DNA from: Fidelibacterota bacterium | Lineage (GTDB): Bacteria > Fidelibacterota > UBA2242 > JAFGTP01 | Assembly: GCA_029939785.1 (NCBI GenBank) | Contig: JAOZSG010000225.1 | Coordinates: 1 to 5,778, forward strand | Reading direction: 5' to 3' | DNA: 5,778 bases | Part shown: positions 1 through 5,689 of the stretch, piece by piece | How positions within the stretch are numbered: position 1 is the stretch's first letter | Layout: each line of letters opens with the position of its first letter | Translations under genes and position numbers: made by a program | Notes under the pieces: generated by a model | What the model was told of the DNA's origin: nothing | What the model saw: only the letters and a program-made list of their open reading frames with translations | Databases searched by the model: none

Positions 1-26
1 ATCCGACACATGTGTCGGATTGAAAC
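1..26 (+). repeat. Perfect palindrome followed by ATTGAAAC; possible terminal CRISPR repeat
   Basis: Positions 1-20 (ATCCGACACATGTGTCGGAT) equal their own reverse complement. They run into TGAAAC, so the element ends in ATTGAAAC at 19-26. A hairpin-forming repeat with an ATTGAAAC end is typical of many type I and type III CRISPR repeats, where these eight bases become the crRNA 5' handle. Only one copy is visible and no second repeat follows at spacer distance. If it is CRISPR, this would be the leader-distal end of an array lying left of position 1. An alternative is a terminator: GTGTCG (12-17) also pairs with CGACAC (26-31), followed by TTTT. A foldback artefact at a contig end is a third possibility. 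Confidence 0.35.
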
Positions 27-182
27 GACACTTTTATTAAATAAAAAACACACTCTCGACGACAAAATTCTTGGCATAAATATTGTTTAATAAATATTCA
101 AGATTTTTGATAAAATATGTGAACGGAATAAATTACATTTTCTCCCACCAATATAACGTAAAACACTGCCCCCCAAAAAAAT
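27..182. other. Non-coding AT-rich stretch
   Basis: I see no supportable gene here. Stops are frequent in all frames, and the only open frame, on the minus strand, depends on a TTG start and has no family resemblance. A 9-bp direct repeat, ATAAATATT, occurs at 76-84 and 90-98. Positions 72-87 resemble a sigma-54 site (TGGCA, then TTG at the correct distance), but the -12 element has TTGT instead of TTGC, so I do not call a promoter. Confidence 0.5.
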
Positions 183-229
183 AACCGAAAATAACTTTCG
201 CCCTGGAAGTAACTTTTCGGTTTTCTTTT
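183..229. terminator. Rho-independent terminator, probably bidirectional
   Basis: AACCGAAAA (183-191) pairs perfectly with TTTTCGGTT (214-222). Inside, ACTTTC (194-199) pairs with GGAAGT (205-210), with one wobble pair, around the five-base loop GCCCT. On the + strand the stem runs into TTTTCTTTTT. On the minus strand it runs into a T-rich tract, the complement of the A run at 175-181. Both sides therefore have the hairpin-plus-U-tract form. It would end any transcript entering from the left edge and insulate the regulator and glutathione operon. Confidence is limited by the A/T-rich stem ends. Confidence 0.6.
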
Positions 230-436
230 TATAATGTGTCTTGAATTAAGTAAGAAATATAATGGTAATGGAGGACGCAAAAAAGCCAACCCATATTACC
301 TAAAACGATTTGTTATACAACTCATTTATTTTTTTTACACTTCTTATAAAATAATCTTTGGAAGGGTTTCGCGAGAGGTTTGAGAATGAGTCAGGAAACG
401 ATGGGAATATAACAAAACTCATCAATTCTTATTCGT

Positions 437-479
437 AAATCAATAGTGTTATTATACTGAAATAATAGACAATTGATTT
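437..479. repeat. Inverted repeat, 8-bp arms with inner stem
   Basis: AAATCAAT (437-444) is the exact reverse complement of ATTGATTT (472-479). Between them, TTATT (449-453) can pair with AATAA (461-465), giving a nested hairpin that contains TATACT (453-458). The stem is mostly A/T, and such repeats arise by chance fairly often in AT-rich DNA, so a function is unproven. Confidence 0.35.
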
Positions 480-481
480 CA

Positions 482-493
482 GCCACAGGTGGC
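482..493. repeat. Short GC-rich hairpin
   Basis: GCCAC (482-486) and GTGGC (489-493) form a five-pair stem around AG. A second GCCAC at 517-521 could compete for GTGGC in a larger alternative hairpin. GC-rich stems are rare in this AT-rich DNA, which makes it stand out. No T tract follows, so it is not a terminator. Confidence 0.35.
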
Positions 494-532
494 GACTCTA
501 TTTGTAATAACATTTAGCCACTCAAAAACCCA

Positions 533-546
533 GTACCTTTAGGTAC
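533..546. repeat. Small perfect hairpin GTACCT/AGGTAC
   Basis: GTACCTTTAGGTAC is a six-base inverted repeat with two central bases, or a five-pair stem with the loop TTTA. It lies 108 bases before the regulator start. It could be an operator or an RNA hairpin. No T tract follows. Confidence 0.3.
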
Positions 547-603
547 AATACTATTCAATCAAATCTAAGACAATTGTTTATGGCAAATACGAAACCTTGA
601 AGA

Positions 604-632
604 TTTTAAAAAAAGTAGTTGGTTTTTATAAT
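604..632 (+). promoter_or_regulatory. Candidate sigma-70 promoter of the regulator gene
   Basis: A perfect -10 box, TATAAT, lies at 627-632. The hexamer 17 bp upstream (604-609, TTTTAA) is only a weak -35. Transcription would start near 639-641, giving a leader of about 13-15 bases before the ATG at 654. A nearly leaderless message would fit the lack of an SD there. In AT-rich DNA a TATAAT can occur by chance. Confidence 0.35.
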
Positions 633-645
633 TATCTTGATTATT
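630..645. promoter_or_regulatory. Possible autoregulatory operator
   Basis: AATTAT (630-635) and ATTATT (640-645) are imperfect inverted arms, with five of six positions paired, around CTTG. They overlap the candidate -10 box and transcription start. ArsR-family repressors commonly bind AT-rich imperfect palindromes over their own promoters, so position and composition fit. The sequence evidence alone is weak. Confidence 0.25.
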
Positions 646-653
646 CTACAGTT

Positions 654-962
654 ATGAAACTATCGAACCTTGCAAAAATATTTAAAGCTCTATCAAATGA
701 ACAAAGGTTAAAACTATTTAGAATGGTTTATGATTATCAGGAAGTCAATATGAAACCTGAAGAAACTCTTAGTTGCTGTCCTGGAATGCAAAAAACATTT
801 ACAAAAGCTTGTGCTTGTATGAATATATCGCGTTCCACAATTTCACACCATTTAAAAGAATTACAAAATGCTGATCTAATTACTTGCACACGTAATGGTC
901 AAACTTATGAATGCAAGGTAAATGATGAAGTTTTAGAAGAAGTGAAAAAATTTTTGGAATAA
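654..962 (+). CDS. ArsR-family winged-helix regulator, cysteine-rich
   Basis: This is a 102-residue protein, a usual size for ArsR/SmtB dimeric repressors that release DNA on binding metal, metalloid or thiol-reactive ligands. The N-terminal helix reads LAKIFKALSNEQRLKLF (6-22). The recognition region is NISRSTISHHLKELQNADLI (57-76), followed by a wing with NGQTY (81-85). Six cysteines stand out: C41, C42, C53, C55, C78 and C87. C53 and C55 lie just before the recognition helix, near the helix where ArsR metal ligands sit, but the exact ELCVCDL motif is absent. I chose ATG 654 because the family homology begins there. A TTG at 597 would add 19 residues with no family resemblance and also lacks an SD. 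The gene lies 66 bp upstream of gshA on the same strand, so control of glutathione synthesis is likely but inferred. The ligand is unknown. Confidence 0.88.
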   Translation: MKLSNLAKIFKALSNEQRLKLFRMVYDYQEVNMKPEETLSCCPGMQKTFTKACACMNISRSTISHHLKELQNADLITCTRNGQTYECKVNDEVLEEVKKFLE

Positions 963-1014
963 AAAAATTTAATCATTTTTTAGTTCGATAATATCAAAAC
1001 AATAAAATAAATCT

Positions 1015-1020
1015 AAAGGA
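1015..1020 (+). promoter_or_regulatory. Ribosome binding site of gshA
   Basis: AAAGGA ends eight bases before the ATG at 1029. It fixes the start of the glutamate-cysteine ligase gene and shows that this organism uses Shine-Dalgarno sites. Confidence 0.7.
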
Positions 1021-1028
1021 TAAAATTA

Positions 1029-2504
1029 ATGTTTAGGGGTTTTCAAAGTTTTATTGATTTTTTCTCACAAAATAATTATACACATCTATTATTGAAGGGA
1101 AAATGGGGATTTGAAAAAGAAACTTTGCGTATAAATCCTCAGGGAAAATTAGCATTAACTCCCCATCCAAAACAATTTGGTGATAAAACAACTCATCCCT
1201 ATATCACTACAGATTTTTCAGAGAGTCAGTTAGAGTTAATAACTCCTCCTTTTAATTCTATTGAAAAAGCTTATGATTATTTAGAGGTAATACACAGAAA
1301 AGTCATAAATAATTTGGATAATGAATTACTTTGGCCTTTTAGTATGCCTGGTAATCTTCCTGATGAAAATACTATTCCAATTGCTAGATTTAATAATACA
1401 AAAGAAGGAAAAGAAAAAGAGATATATCGTAACGGTCTGGCATTACGATATGGGAAAAAAATGCAAATGATTTCAGGTGTACATTATAACTTTTCATTTG
1501 GCAATGATTTTTGGGAATTATTACATAAACAATCTGAGAAAAATATTGATAAACAAACTTTTATCAACAATTCATATTTTCGACTCGCAAGAAATTATCT
1601 CAGGTATCGTTGGCTGTTATTATATTTATTCGGAGCATCTCCTATTGCAGATAATACTTATAATCAAACCATATTACATAAATTAAATTTATATGATGCA
1701 TGTTGTCCAAATCGTAAACTTAATAGTTATATTAAAAATACAACTACTTTACGTATGAGCCCTTTAGGATATGTAAACGAACAACAAAATAAACAGAAAA
1801 TTTCATGCAATAATCTTGAGGACTACATAAATGATCTTAAAAAACTGTTGAATATGAAAAGTCCTCACTTCAATAAATTTGGAATTTTTCGAGATAATCA
1901 ACAAATCCAGTTAAATGACAATATTCTTCAATTAGCTGCTGAATATTATTGCCCTATACGTTTCAAACAACCAGATATTGGAGATGAGACTCCTTTAGAT
2001 GCACTATTAAGTCACGGTATTGATTATATAGAAATTCGTACTTTTGATCTTGATCCATTTGATAAAACCGGTATTAGTTTGCAGCAACTATATTTTGTAC
2101 ATGTTTTTATGCTTTATTGCCTTTTTGAAAACAGTCCAAAGTTTACCTCAATGGAAGAGGAAATCATTGATCAAAATATCTATAAAACATCTTTAAAAGG
2201 AAGAAAACCAAATCTAAAATTAACTTCATATTCTAATACACCAATAACTCTACAGGAATGGAGTAAACAATTATTTGTAAAATTGAAAAATATTAGTCAA
2301 TTATTGGATAAAAATTCGGGTAACTCAAAATATAGTGATAGTGTTGATTTACAATTTCAAAAAATATTAAATCCTGAGTTAATTCCATCTAATCAAATTA
2401 TTAGAGAAATGAATAAAAACAATGAATCATTTTCTCAATATGGAATCCGAAAAGCCAAAGAATATACCGACTATTTTAGACAATATAATCACAGGAACAA
2501 TTAA
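1029..2504 (+). CDS. gshA: Glutamate-cysteine ligase (gamma-glutamylcysteine synthetase)
   Basis: This 491-residue cytoplasmic enzyme makes gamma-glutamylcysteine from glutamate, cysteine and ATP, the first step of glutathione synthesis. It belongs to the E. coli GshA family (518 residues there), also found as the N-terminal half of bifunctional GshF. Landmarks are GFEKETLR (27-34), ITTDFSESQLELITPP (59-74), WPFSMP (102-107), IYRNGLALRYGKKMQMISG (132-150) followed by VHYNFS (151-156), a later YLFGASP, TTLRMSPLGY and YIEIRTFDLDPF. E29, E31, D62, E69, H152 and E335 match the metal-binding acidic and histidine positions of E. coli GshA. The enzyme therefore looks intact and active. It starts at an ATG with a good SD. 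Its TAA stop (2502-2504) directly touches the ATG of the synthetase gene in the same frame, suggesting a split gshF. Confidence 0.95.
   Translation: MFRGFQSFIDFFSQNNYTHLLLKGKWGFEKETLRINPQGKLALTPHPKQFGDKTTHPYITTDFSESQLELITPPFNSIEKAYDYLEVIHRKVINNLDNELLWPFSMPGNLPDENTIPIARFNNTKEGKEKEIYRNGLALRYGKKMQMISGVHYNFSFGNDFWELLHKQSEKNIDKQTFINNSYFRLARNYLRYRWLLLYLFGASPIADNTYNQTILHKLNLYDACCPNRKLNSYIKNTTTLRMSPLGYVNEQQNKQKISCNNLEDYINDLKKLLNMKSPHFNKFGIFRDNQQIQLNDNILQLAAEYYCPIRFKQPDIGDETPLDALLSHGIDYIEIRTFDLDPFDKTGISLQQLYFVHVFMLYCLFENSPKFTSMEEEIIDQNIYKTSLKGRKPNLKLTSYSNTPITLQEWSKQLFVKLKNISQLLDKNSGNSKYSDSVDLQFQKILNPELIPSNQIIREMNKNNESFSQYGIRKAKEYTDYFRQYNHRNN
2493..2497 (+). promoter_or_regulatory. Ribosome binding site of the synthetase, inside the gshA 3' end
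   Basis: AGGAA lies within the last codons of gshA, with seven bases between it and the ATG at 2505. A well-spaced SD here supports a real internal start. The in-frame TAA is therefore more likely a natural gene boundary than a sequencing error or a decayed fusion. Confidence 0.6.
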
Positions 2505-3527
2505 ATGGGAAATACGCCAAATTTTAAAAATGCTGAATATGCCAGACTTGAACTCTCAACACAAATTCTAATTAATGAAGCTCTTTCAAGAAACATTAAA
2601 GTTGATATTATTGATATTAAAGATAATTTTATTCAATTATCTAAAAACAACAAAACAGAATATATAAAACAGGCTACCAGAACCTCACTCGATTCATATA
2701 TTGCCCCATTAATAATGGAAAACAAACATGTTACAAAAACTATTTTAACTAAAGCAAATGTTAGTGTTCCATTTGGTAGGCAATACTCTTGTGAAGATTC
2801 TGCATTTTTAGATTTTGAACAATATAAAAGTTTGAATATTGTGATAAAACCAAACAGTACTAATTTTGGGATCGCTGTTACGATATTAAGAAATATCTGG
2901 ACAATCGAAGATTATAAACAAGCCATTATGAAAGCCTTTAATCGGGATGATTCAATTTTAATTGAAAAATATATTGAGGGAAAAGAATATAGGTTTTTAG
3001 TAATTGATGATGAAGTTACCGGAATTCTACATCGTGTTCCCGCTAATATTACTGGTGACGGAAAAAGTACAATAGAAGAATTGGTATATATAAAAAATGA
3101 AGATCCTTTACGTGGAAAAGGCTATGTTACTCCTCTGGAAAAAATCATGCTTGGTCAGTTTGAAGATGAATTTCTAGCAGAACAAAATAAAAATTTTCAA
3201 ACAATTCCAAAGAAAAATGAAATAATATTTTTACGTAAAAATTCAAATATTAGTACCGGTGGTGATAGTTTGGATTTTACGGATAAAATTATTGATGAAT
3301 ATAAACAAATAGCAATTGAAGCAACAAAAGCTGTTGGAGCCAGGATTTGTGGAGCAGACATTATAATCAATGATATTACTCAACCTCCAACAAAAGAAAA
3401 TCATAGTGTTATTGAACTAAATTTTAATCCGGCAATTCATATCCATTGTTTTCCATATAAAGGAAAAAACAGACATCCTGAAAAAAAAATTCTTGATTTA
3501 TTAGGTTTTGGAGAATTTAATGCTTGA
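2505..3527 (+). CDS. gshF: Glutathione synthetase, GshF-type ATP-grasp (C-terminal half of a split gshF)
   Basis: This 340-residue cytoplasmic ATP-grasp ligase should add glycine to gamma-glutamylcysteine, completing glutathione. It resembles the C-terminal half of bifunctional GshF, a D-Ala-D-Ala-ligase-like module, rather than E. coli GshB. In order it shows LELSTQILINEAL (15-27), the linker-type segment of GshF, then ATRTSLDSYIAPLIMENKHV (57-76) and KPNSTNFGI (115-123) with the ATP-binding lysine K115. These are followed by IEKYIEGKEYRFLVID (153-168), PANITGDGKSTIEELV, NSNISTGGDSLD, and VIELNFNPAIHIHCFPYKGK (302-321), in which E304 and N306 fit magnesium ligands. It begins immediately after the gshA stop, in the same frame, with its own SD. 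Its last 8 bp overlap the ABC ATPase gene. The family is secure. Glycine as acceptor is inferred from context, and a variant thiol peptide is possible. Confidence 0.9.
   Translation: MGNTPNFKNAEYARLELSTQILINEALSRNIKVDIIDIKDNFIQLSKNNKTEYIKQATRTSLDSYIAPLIMENKHVTKTILTKANVSVPFGRQYSCEDSAFLDFEQYKSLNIVIKPNSTNFGIAVTILRNIWTIEDYKQAIMKAFNRDDSILIEKYIEGKEYRFLVIDDEVTGILHRVPANITGDGKSTIEELVYIKNEDPLRGKGYVTPLEKIMLGQFEDEFLAEQNKNFQTIPKKNEIIFLRKNSNISTGGDSLDFTDKIIDEYKQIAIEATKAVGARICGADIIINDITQPPTKENHSVIELNFNPAIHIHCFPYKGKNRHPEKKILDLLGFGEFNA
3510..3515 (+). promoter_or_regulatory. Ribosome binding site of the ABC ATPase, inside the synthetase gene
   Basis: GGAGAA lies four bases before the ATG at 3520 (six counted from GGAG). 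It decides the start against the TTG at 3508, which would overlap the SD itself and add four residues. Confidence 0.65.
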
Positions 3528-4437
3528 AATTAAAAATCTATCAAAAACTTATAAAAAAGGAAATGTAAAAGCTCTTGATAATGTTTCTCTATCTATAAAT
3601 GAGGGTGAATTTGTTGCATTACTTGGACAAAATGGAGCAGGAAAAAGTACATTAATAAATATTCTTGCAGGTAATGTGACAAAAGATAATGGTACTGTAA
3701 TAGTTGGCGATTACAATTTGGATAAAAACGAACTGGAAACAAAGAAGATACTTGGAATTGTCCCTCAGGAAATTACTTTTGACTTTGTTTTTTCTGTTGG
3801 AGAAATTCTCAAAAACCAATCCCTCTATTTTGGTATTAAAGAAAATCAAAAATATATTGATGAATTACTAGCAACCTTAAGTTTATCAGAAAAGAAAGAT
3901 GCAAAATCACGTGGTCTATCCGGAGGTATGAAACGACGTTTACTCATTGCTAAAGCATTAGTTCATCGTCCTAAATTATTAATTTTGGATGAGCCTACAG
4001 CTGGAGTTGATATTGAATTAAGACGATCATTATATGATTTTTTAAACCAACTACATCAACAAGGTACTACAATAATTTTGACAACACATTATCTGGAGGA
4101 AGCAGAAAAACTTTGTGATCGAATTATTATTATTAATGAAGGTAAAATTATTGCTGATGATTCAAAAAATAAATTAATGGATACCTTGGGAAACGAGGCA
4201 ATGGTTGAATTAAATTTTGATAATAAAAAGGAACTATCTGATTTTCATTTTCTTACAAGTTATTCTCCGGTTATGAAAAATTCAAAAACATTACAAATGA
4301 AAGCAAGTAAACAGAATATTGCTGATATTTTTTACAGAATATCCTCAAATAAAGTAAAATTCTCAAATTTTAAAATTGAACCCCAAAAACTTGAAGATGT
4401 GTTTCTAACATTAATCAATGATGAAAGTAATAAATGA
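3520..4437 (+). CDS. yadG: ABC transporter ATP-binding protein, YadG-like
   Basis: This 305-residue ATPase subunit of an ABC-2 type transporter acts on the inner face of the membrane with the permease encoded next. It has a full motif set: Walker A GQNGAGKST (36-44), Q-loop Q83 in VPQE, signature LSGGMKRRL (133-141), Walker B LLILDEP (153-159) with catalytic E158, D-loop GVD (162-164), and the H-loop histidine H190 in TTHYLEEAE. The stretch DEPTAGVDIELRRS and the overall length match E. coli YadG (308 residues) closely. A C-terminal domain of about 90 residues follows the ATPase core, as in that family. The start overlaps the synthetase gene by 8 bp, and the end overlaps the permease by four bases (ATGA). 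Both overlaps indicate translational coupling. The substrate of YadGH-type transporters is not established. The context suggests glutathione or a glutathione conjugate, which is inference. Confidence 0.92.
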   Translation: MLEIKNLSKTYKKGNVKALDNVSLSINEGEFVALLGQNGAGKSTLINILAGNVTKDNGTVIVGDYNLDKNELETKKILGIVPQEITFDFVFSVGEILKNQSLYFGIKENQKYIDELLATLSLSEKKDAKSRGLSGGMKRRLLIAKALVHRPKLLILDEPTAGVDIELRRSLYDFLNQLHQQGTTIILTTHYLEEAEKLCDRIIIINEGKIIADDSKNKLMDTLGNEAMVELNFDNKKELSDFHFLTSYSPVMKNSKTLQMKASKQNIADIFYRISSNKVKFSNFKIEPQKLEDVFLTLINDESNK

Positions 4438-5216
4438 AATCAAATTTTCTTTTCTATAATCCCACTGGGTTTTTTGGTCTTTTCAAGCGAGAAGTAAAAA
4501 GATTCATGAAAGTTTATATACAGACATTATTAGCTCCATTATTATCAAACATGCTTTTTTTAGGAGTTTTTGGTGGAATGTTGAAAACCAGACAAGTCGG
4601 TATTGAAGGAGTTGACTATTTACATTTTTTGGTTCCAGGTTTATCAGCAATGGGAGCAATATTTGCTGGATTTCAAAATCCTTCTTTTTCAATAATTGTT
4701 CAAAAATATAGCGACACATTAAAAGATTTAAATAGTTATCCTCTATCAAATTTTGAAAAAACCTTAGCTTTTGTATTAGGAGGTACAGTTCGAGGAACAT
4801 TGATTGGAATTTTAACCTATATTGCAACAATCCCTTTTGTAGGGTATTCTATTAATAATCCATTAATATTTTTTGGAATGTTAATTGTTCTTTCTTTTAT
4901 CTTTTCCTCTTTAGGCGTAACTGTCGGATTGGTCCTCAATAATTTTGAAAAAATGAATTTTTTATTGGCAATTATACTAACTCCGCTTGCTTATTTTGGA
5001 GGAGTTTTTTTTGAAGTATCACAGTTACCAGGAATTTTATCAAAAATTATAATTGCAAATCCGCTTTATCCACTAATCAATATGGTCAGGTTTGGATATC
5101 TTGGAGTTCATGAAGGTTCAATAGCAATTCAATCAATATTTATTAGTATAATGTCATTCATAACATTTTTTATTGCATTTTTACTTCTAAAAAAAGGTGT
5201 TGGTCTCAGAAATTAA
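4434..5216 (+). CDS. yadH: ABC-2 type transporter permease, YadH-like
   Basis: This 260-residue integral membrane protein is of the ABC-2 permease family, close in length and pattern to E. coli YadH (256). A short cytoplasmic N-terminus with FKREVKRFMKVYIQT (17-31) leads into the first membrane segment (about 28-49). Further hydrophobic segments follow, consistent with about six in total, including VPGLSAMGAIFAGF, LTPLAYFGGVFFEVSQLPG and a C-terminal helix ending in LLLKKGVGL. The family-typical TPL(A/T)Y.GGVF motif and the NPLYPLINMVRFGYLG segment are present. The start codon overlaps the ATPase stop as ATGA, so the two subunits should be made in balance. It probably forms a homodimeric channel with two YadG-like ATPases as an exporter. 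No substrate can be read from it. No strong terminator follows. Confidence 0.9.
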   Translation: MKSNFLFYNPTGFFGLFKREVKRFMKVYIQTLLAPLLSNMLFLGVFGGMLKTRQVGIEGVDYLHFLVPGLSAMGAIFAGFQNPSFSIIVQKYSDTLKDLNSYPLSNFEKTLAFVLGGTVRGTLIGILTYIATIPFVGYSINNPLIFFGMLIVLSFIFSSLGVTVGLVLNNFEKMNFLLAIILTPLAYFGGVFFEVSQLPGILSKIIIANPLYPLINMVRFGYLGVHEGSIAIQSIFISIMSFITFFIAFLLLKKGVGLRN

Positions 5217-5317
5217 TAATGTCCTCAGTATATTAAACACTCTTCTTTTTACTTTCATCTTATTCTTTTAAATTTCAGCCAGTTATTTATAAACAACCAA
5301 TTATACAGGAATCATTA
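5217..5317 (+). promoter_or_regulatory. Intergenic gap with ribosome binding site of the VanZ-like gene
   Basis: This 101-bp AT-rich gap has no GC-rich hairpin, so readthrough from the permease gene is possible. An SD, AGGA (5307-5310), stands seven bases before the ATG at 5318. No clear promoter is seen. Whether the downstream gene belongs to the same operon cannot be settled from sequence. Confidence 0.5.
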
Positions 5318-5689
5318 ATGAAAAAAACTTTTAAAATACTTTCAATTTTATATTTATTATTTATTGTTTATTATTCAATTAAACCAATAACCAGTGATTC
5401 AATAATTTCGCAATATAAATTAACAGATTCTGGAATGATATTTCATTTAGCAGGATATCTGGTTCTCAGTTCTGTATTGTTTTTGTCTTTTTCTGACAGA
5501 ATTAGCATTTTTAGAGTCTTTTTTTTATGTTTGGGTTTAAGTGTATTTCTTGAATTAACTCAAATATTCATTGAATATCGGAATTTTAATTATTTTGATA
5601 TCATTGGAAATGTTATTGGGCTTTTTTCCTTTTTATGTATATTTACTTTACTTAATAAATTTTATCCGACACTGATAAAAAATAATTAG
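5318..5689 (+). CDS. VanZ-family small membrane protein
   Basis: This 123-residue protein has four predicted membrane segments (about 5-22, 42-59, 65-85 and 95-115). The spacing of polar residues is typical of VanZ-like proteins: H43 in FHLAGYLVLS, E79 and Q82 in ELTQ, R88, then D94, N98 and G101 in FDIIGNVIG. The namesake VanZ gives low-level teicoplanin resistance in enterococci, but most family members, including short ones like this, have no proven role, so a resistance function should not be assumed. It starts at an ATG with a good SD. It lies 101 bp after the permease on the same strand, and a link to the glutathione module is only positional. Confidence 0.82.
   Translation: MKKTFKILSILYLLFIVYYSIKPITSDSIISQYKLTDSGMIFHLAGYLVLSSVLFLSFSDRISIFRVFFLCLGLSVFLELTQIFIEYRNFNYFDIIGNVIGLFSFLCIFTLLNKFYPTLIKNN

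Larger units (their letters stand above)
230..626. other. Non-coding region rich in inverted repeats
   Basis: No protein gene is supported in this roughly 400-bp stretch. It contains a run of potential hairpins: GGTAAT (264-269) with ATTACC (295-300), ATGAGT (386-391) with ACTCAT (417-422), AAATCAAT (437-444) with ATTGATTT (472-479), GCCAC (482-486) with GTGGC (489-493), and GTACCT (533-538) with AGGTAC (541-546). AGACAATTG occurs twice, at 467-475 and 568-576. A TATACT box lies at 453-458 without a good -35. A seven-codon frame (580-600, ATG to TGA) has no SD and is probably chance. The region could be a structured RNA, a long leader or regulatory DNA. I cannot name a family. Confidence 0.45.

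Noticed and set aside
71..88. Sigma-54-like promoter (TTGGCA, then TTG)
   Set aside because: The -12 element has TTGT instead of TTGC, and the C after TGGCA is a T. No gene starts downstream before the terminator.
98..289. A 63-codon open frame on the minus strand
   Set aside because: It starts with TTG without an SD, crosses the hairpin at 183-222 and has no recognisable protein pattern, so it is most likely chance.
580..600. Short upstream frame of six sense codons and a stop before the regulator
   Set aside because: It has no SD, no cysteine or other sensing codons and no clear overlap logic. It lies upstream of the candidate -10 box and may not be transcribed.
597..653. N-terminal extension of the regulator from a TTG
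   Set aside because: The extra 19 residues do not resemble the ArsR family and there is no SD. The family homology starts at the ATG at 654.
962..981. AT-only inverted repeat after the regulator (AAAAAAT/ATTTTTT)
   Set aside because: A stem made only of A-T pairs is expected by chance in this composition and is unlikely to terminate transcription. I do not use it to separate the regulator from gshA.
2502..2504. Stop-codon readthrough or recoding to give a fused GshF
   Set aside because: No downstream recoding structure was recognised, and a well-spaced SD and ATG make separate translation the simpler explanation.
4504..4830. A 108-codon open frame on the minus strand
   Set aside because: It is antisense to the well-supported permease gene, and its protein shows no family features.
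5664..5672. Nine-base copy of ATCCGACAC, the left arm of the palindrome at 1-9
   Set aside because: It lies inside the C-terminal codons of the VanZ-like gene, lacks the other palindrome arm and the ATTGAAAC tail, and is best taken as coincidence.
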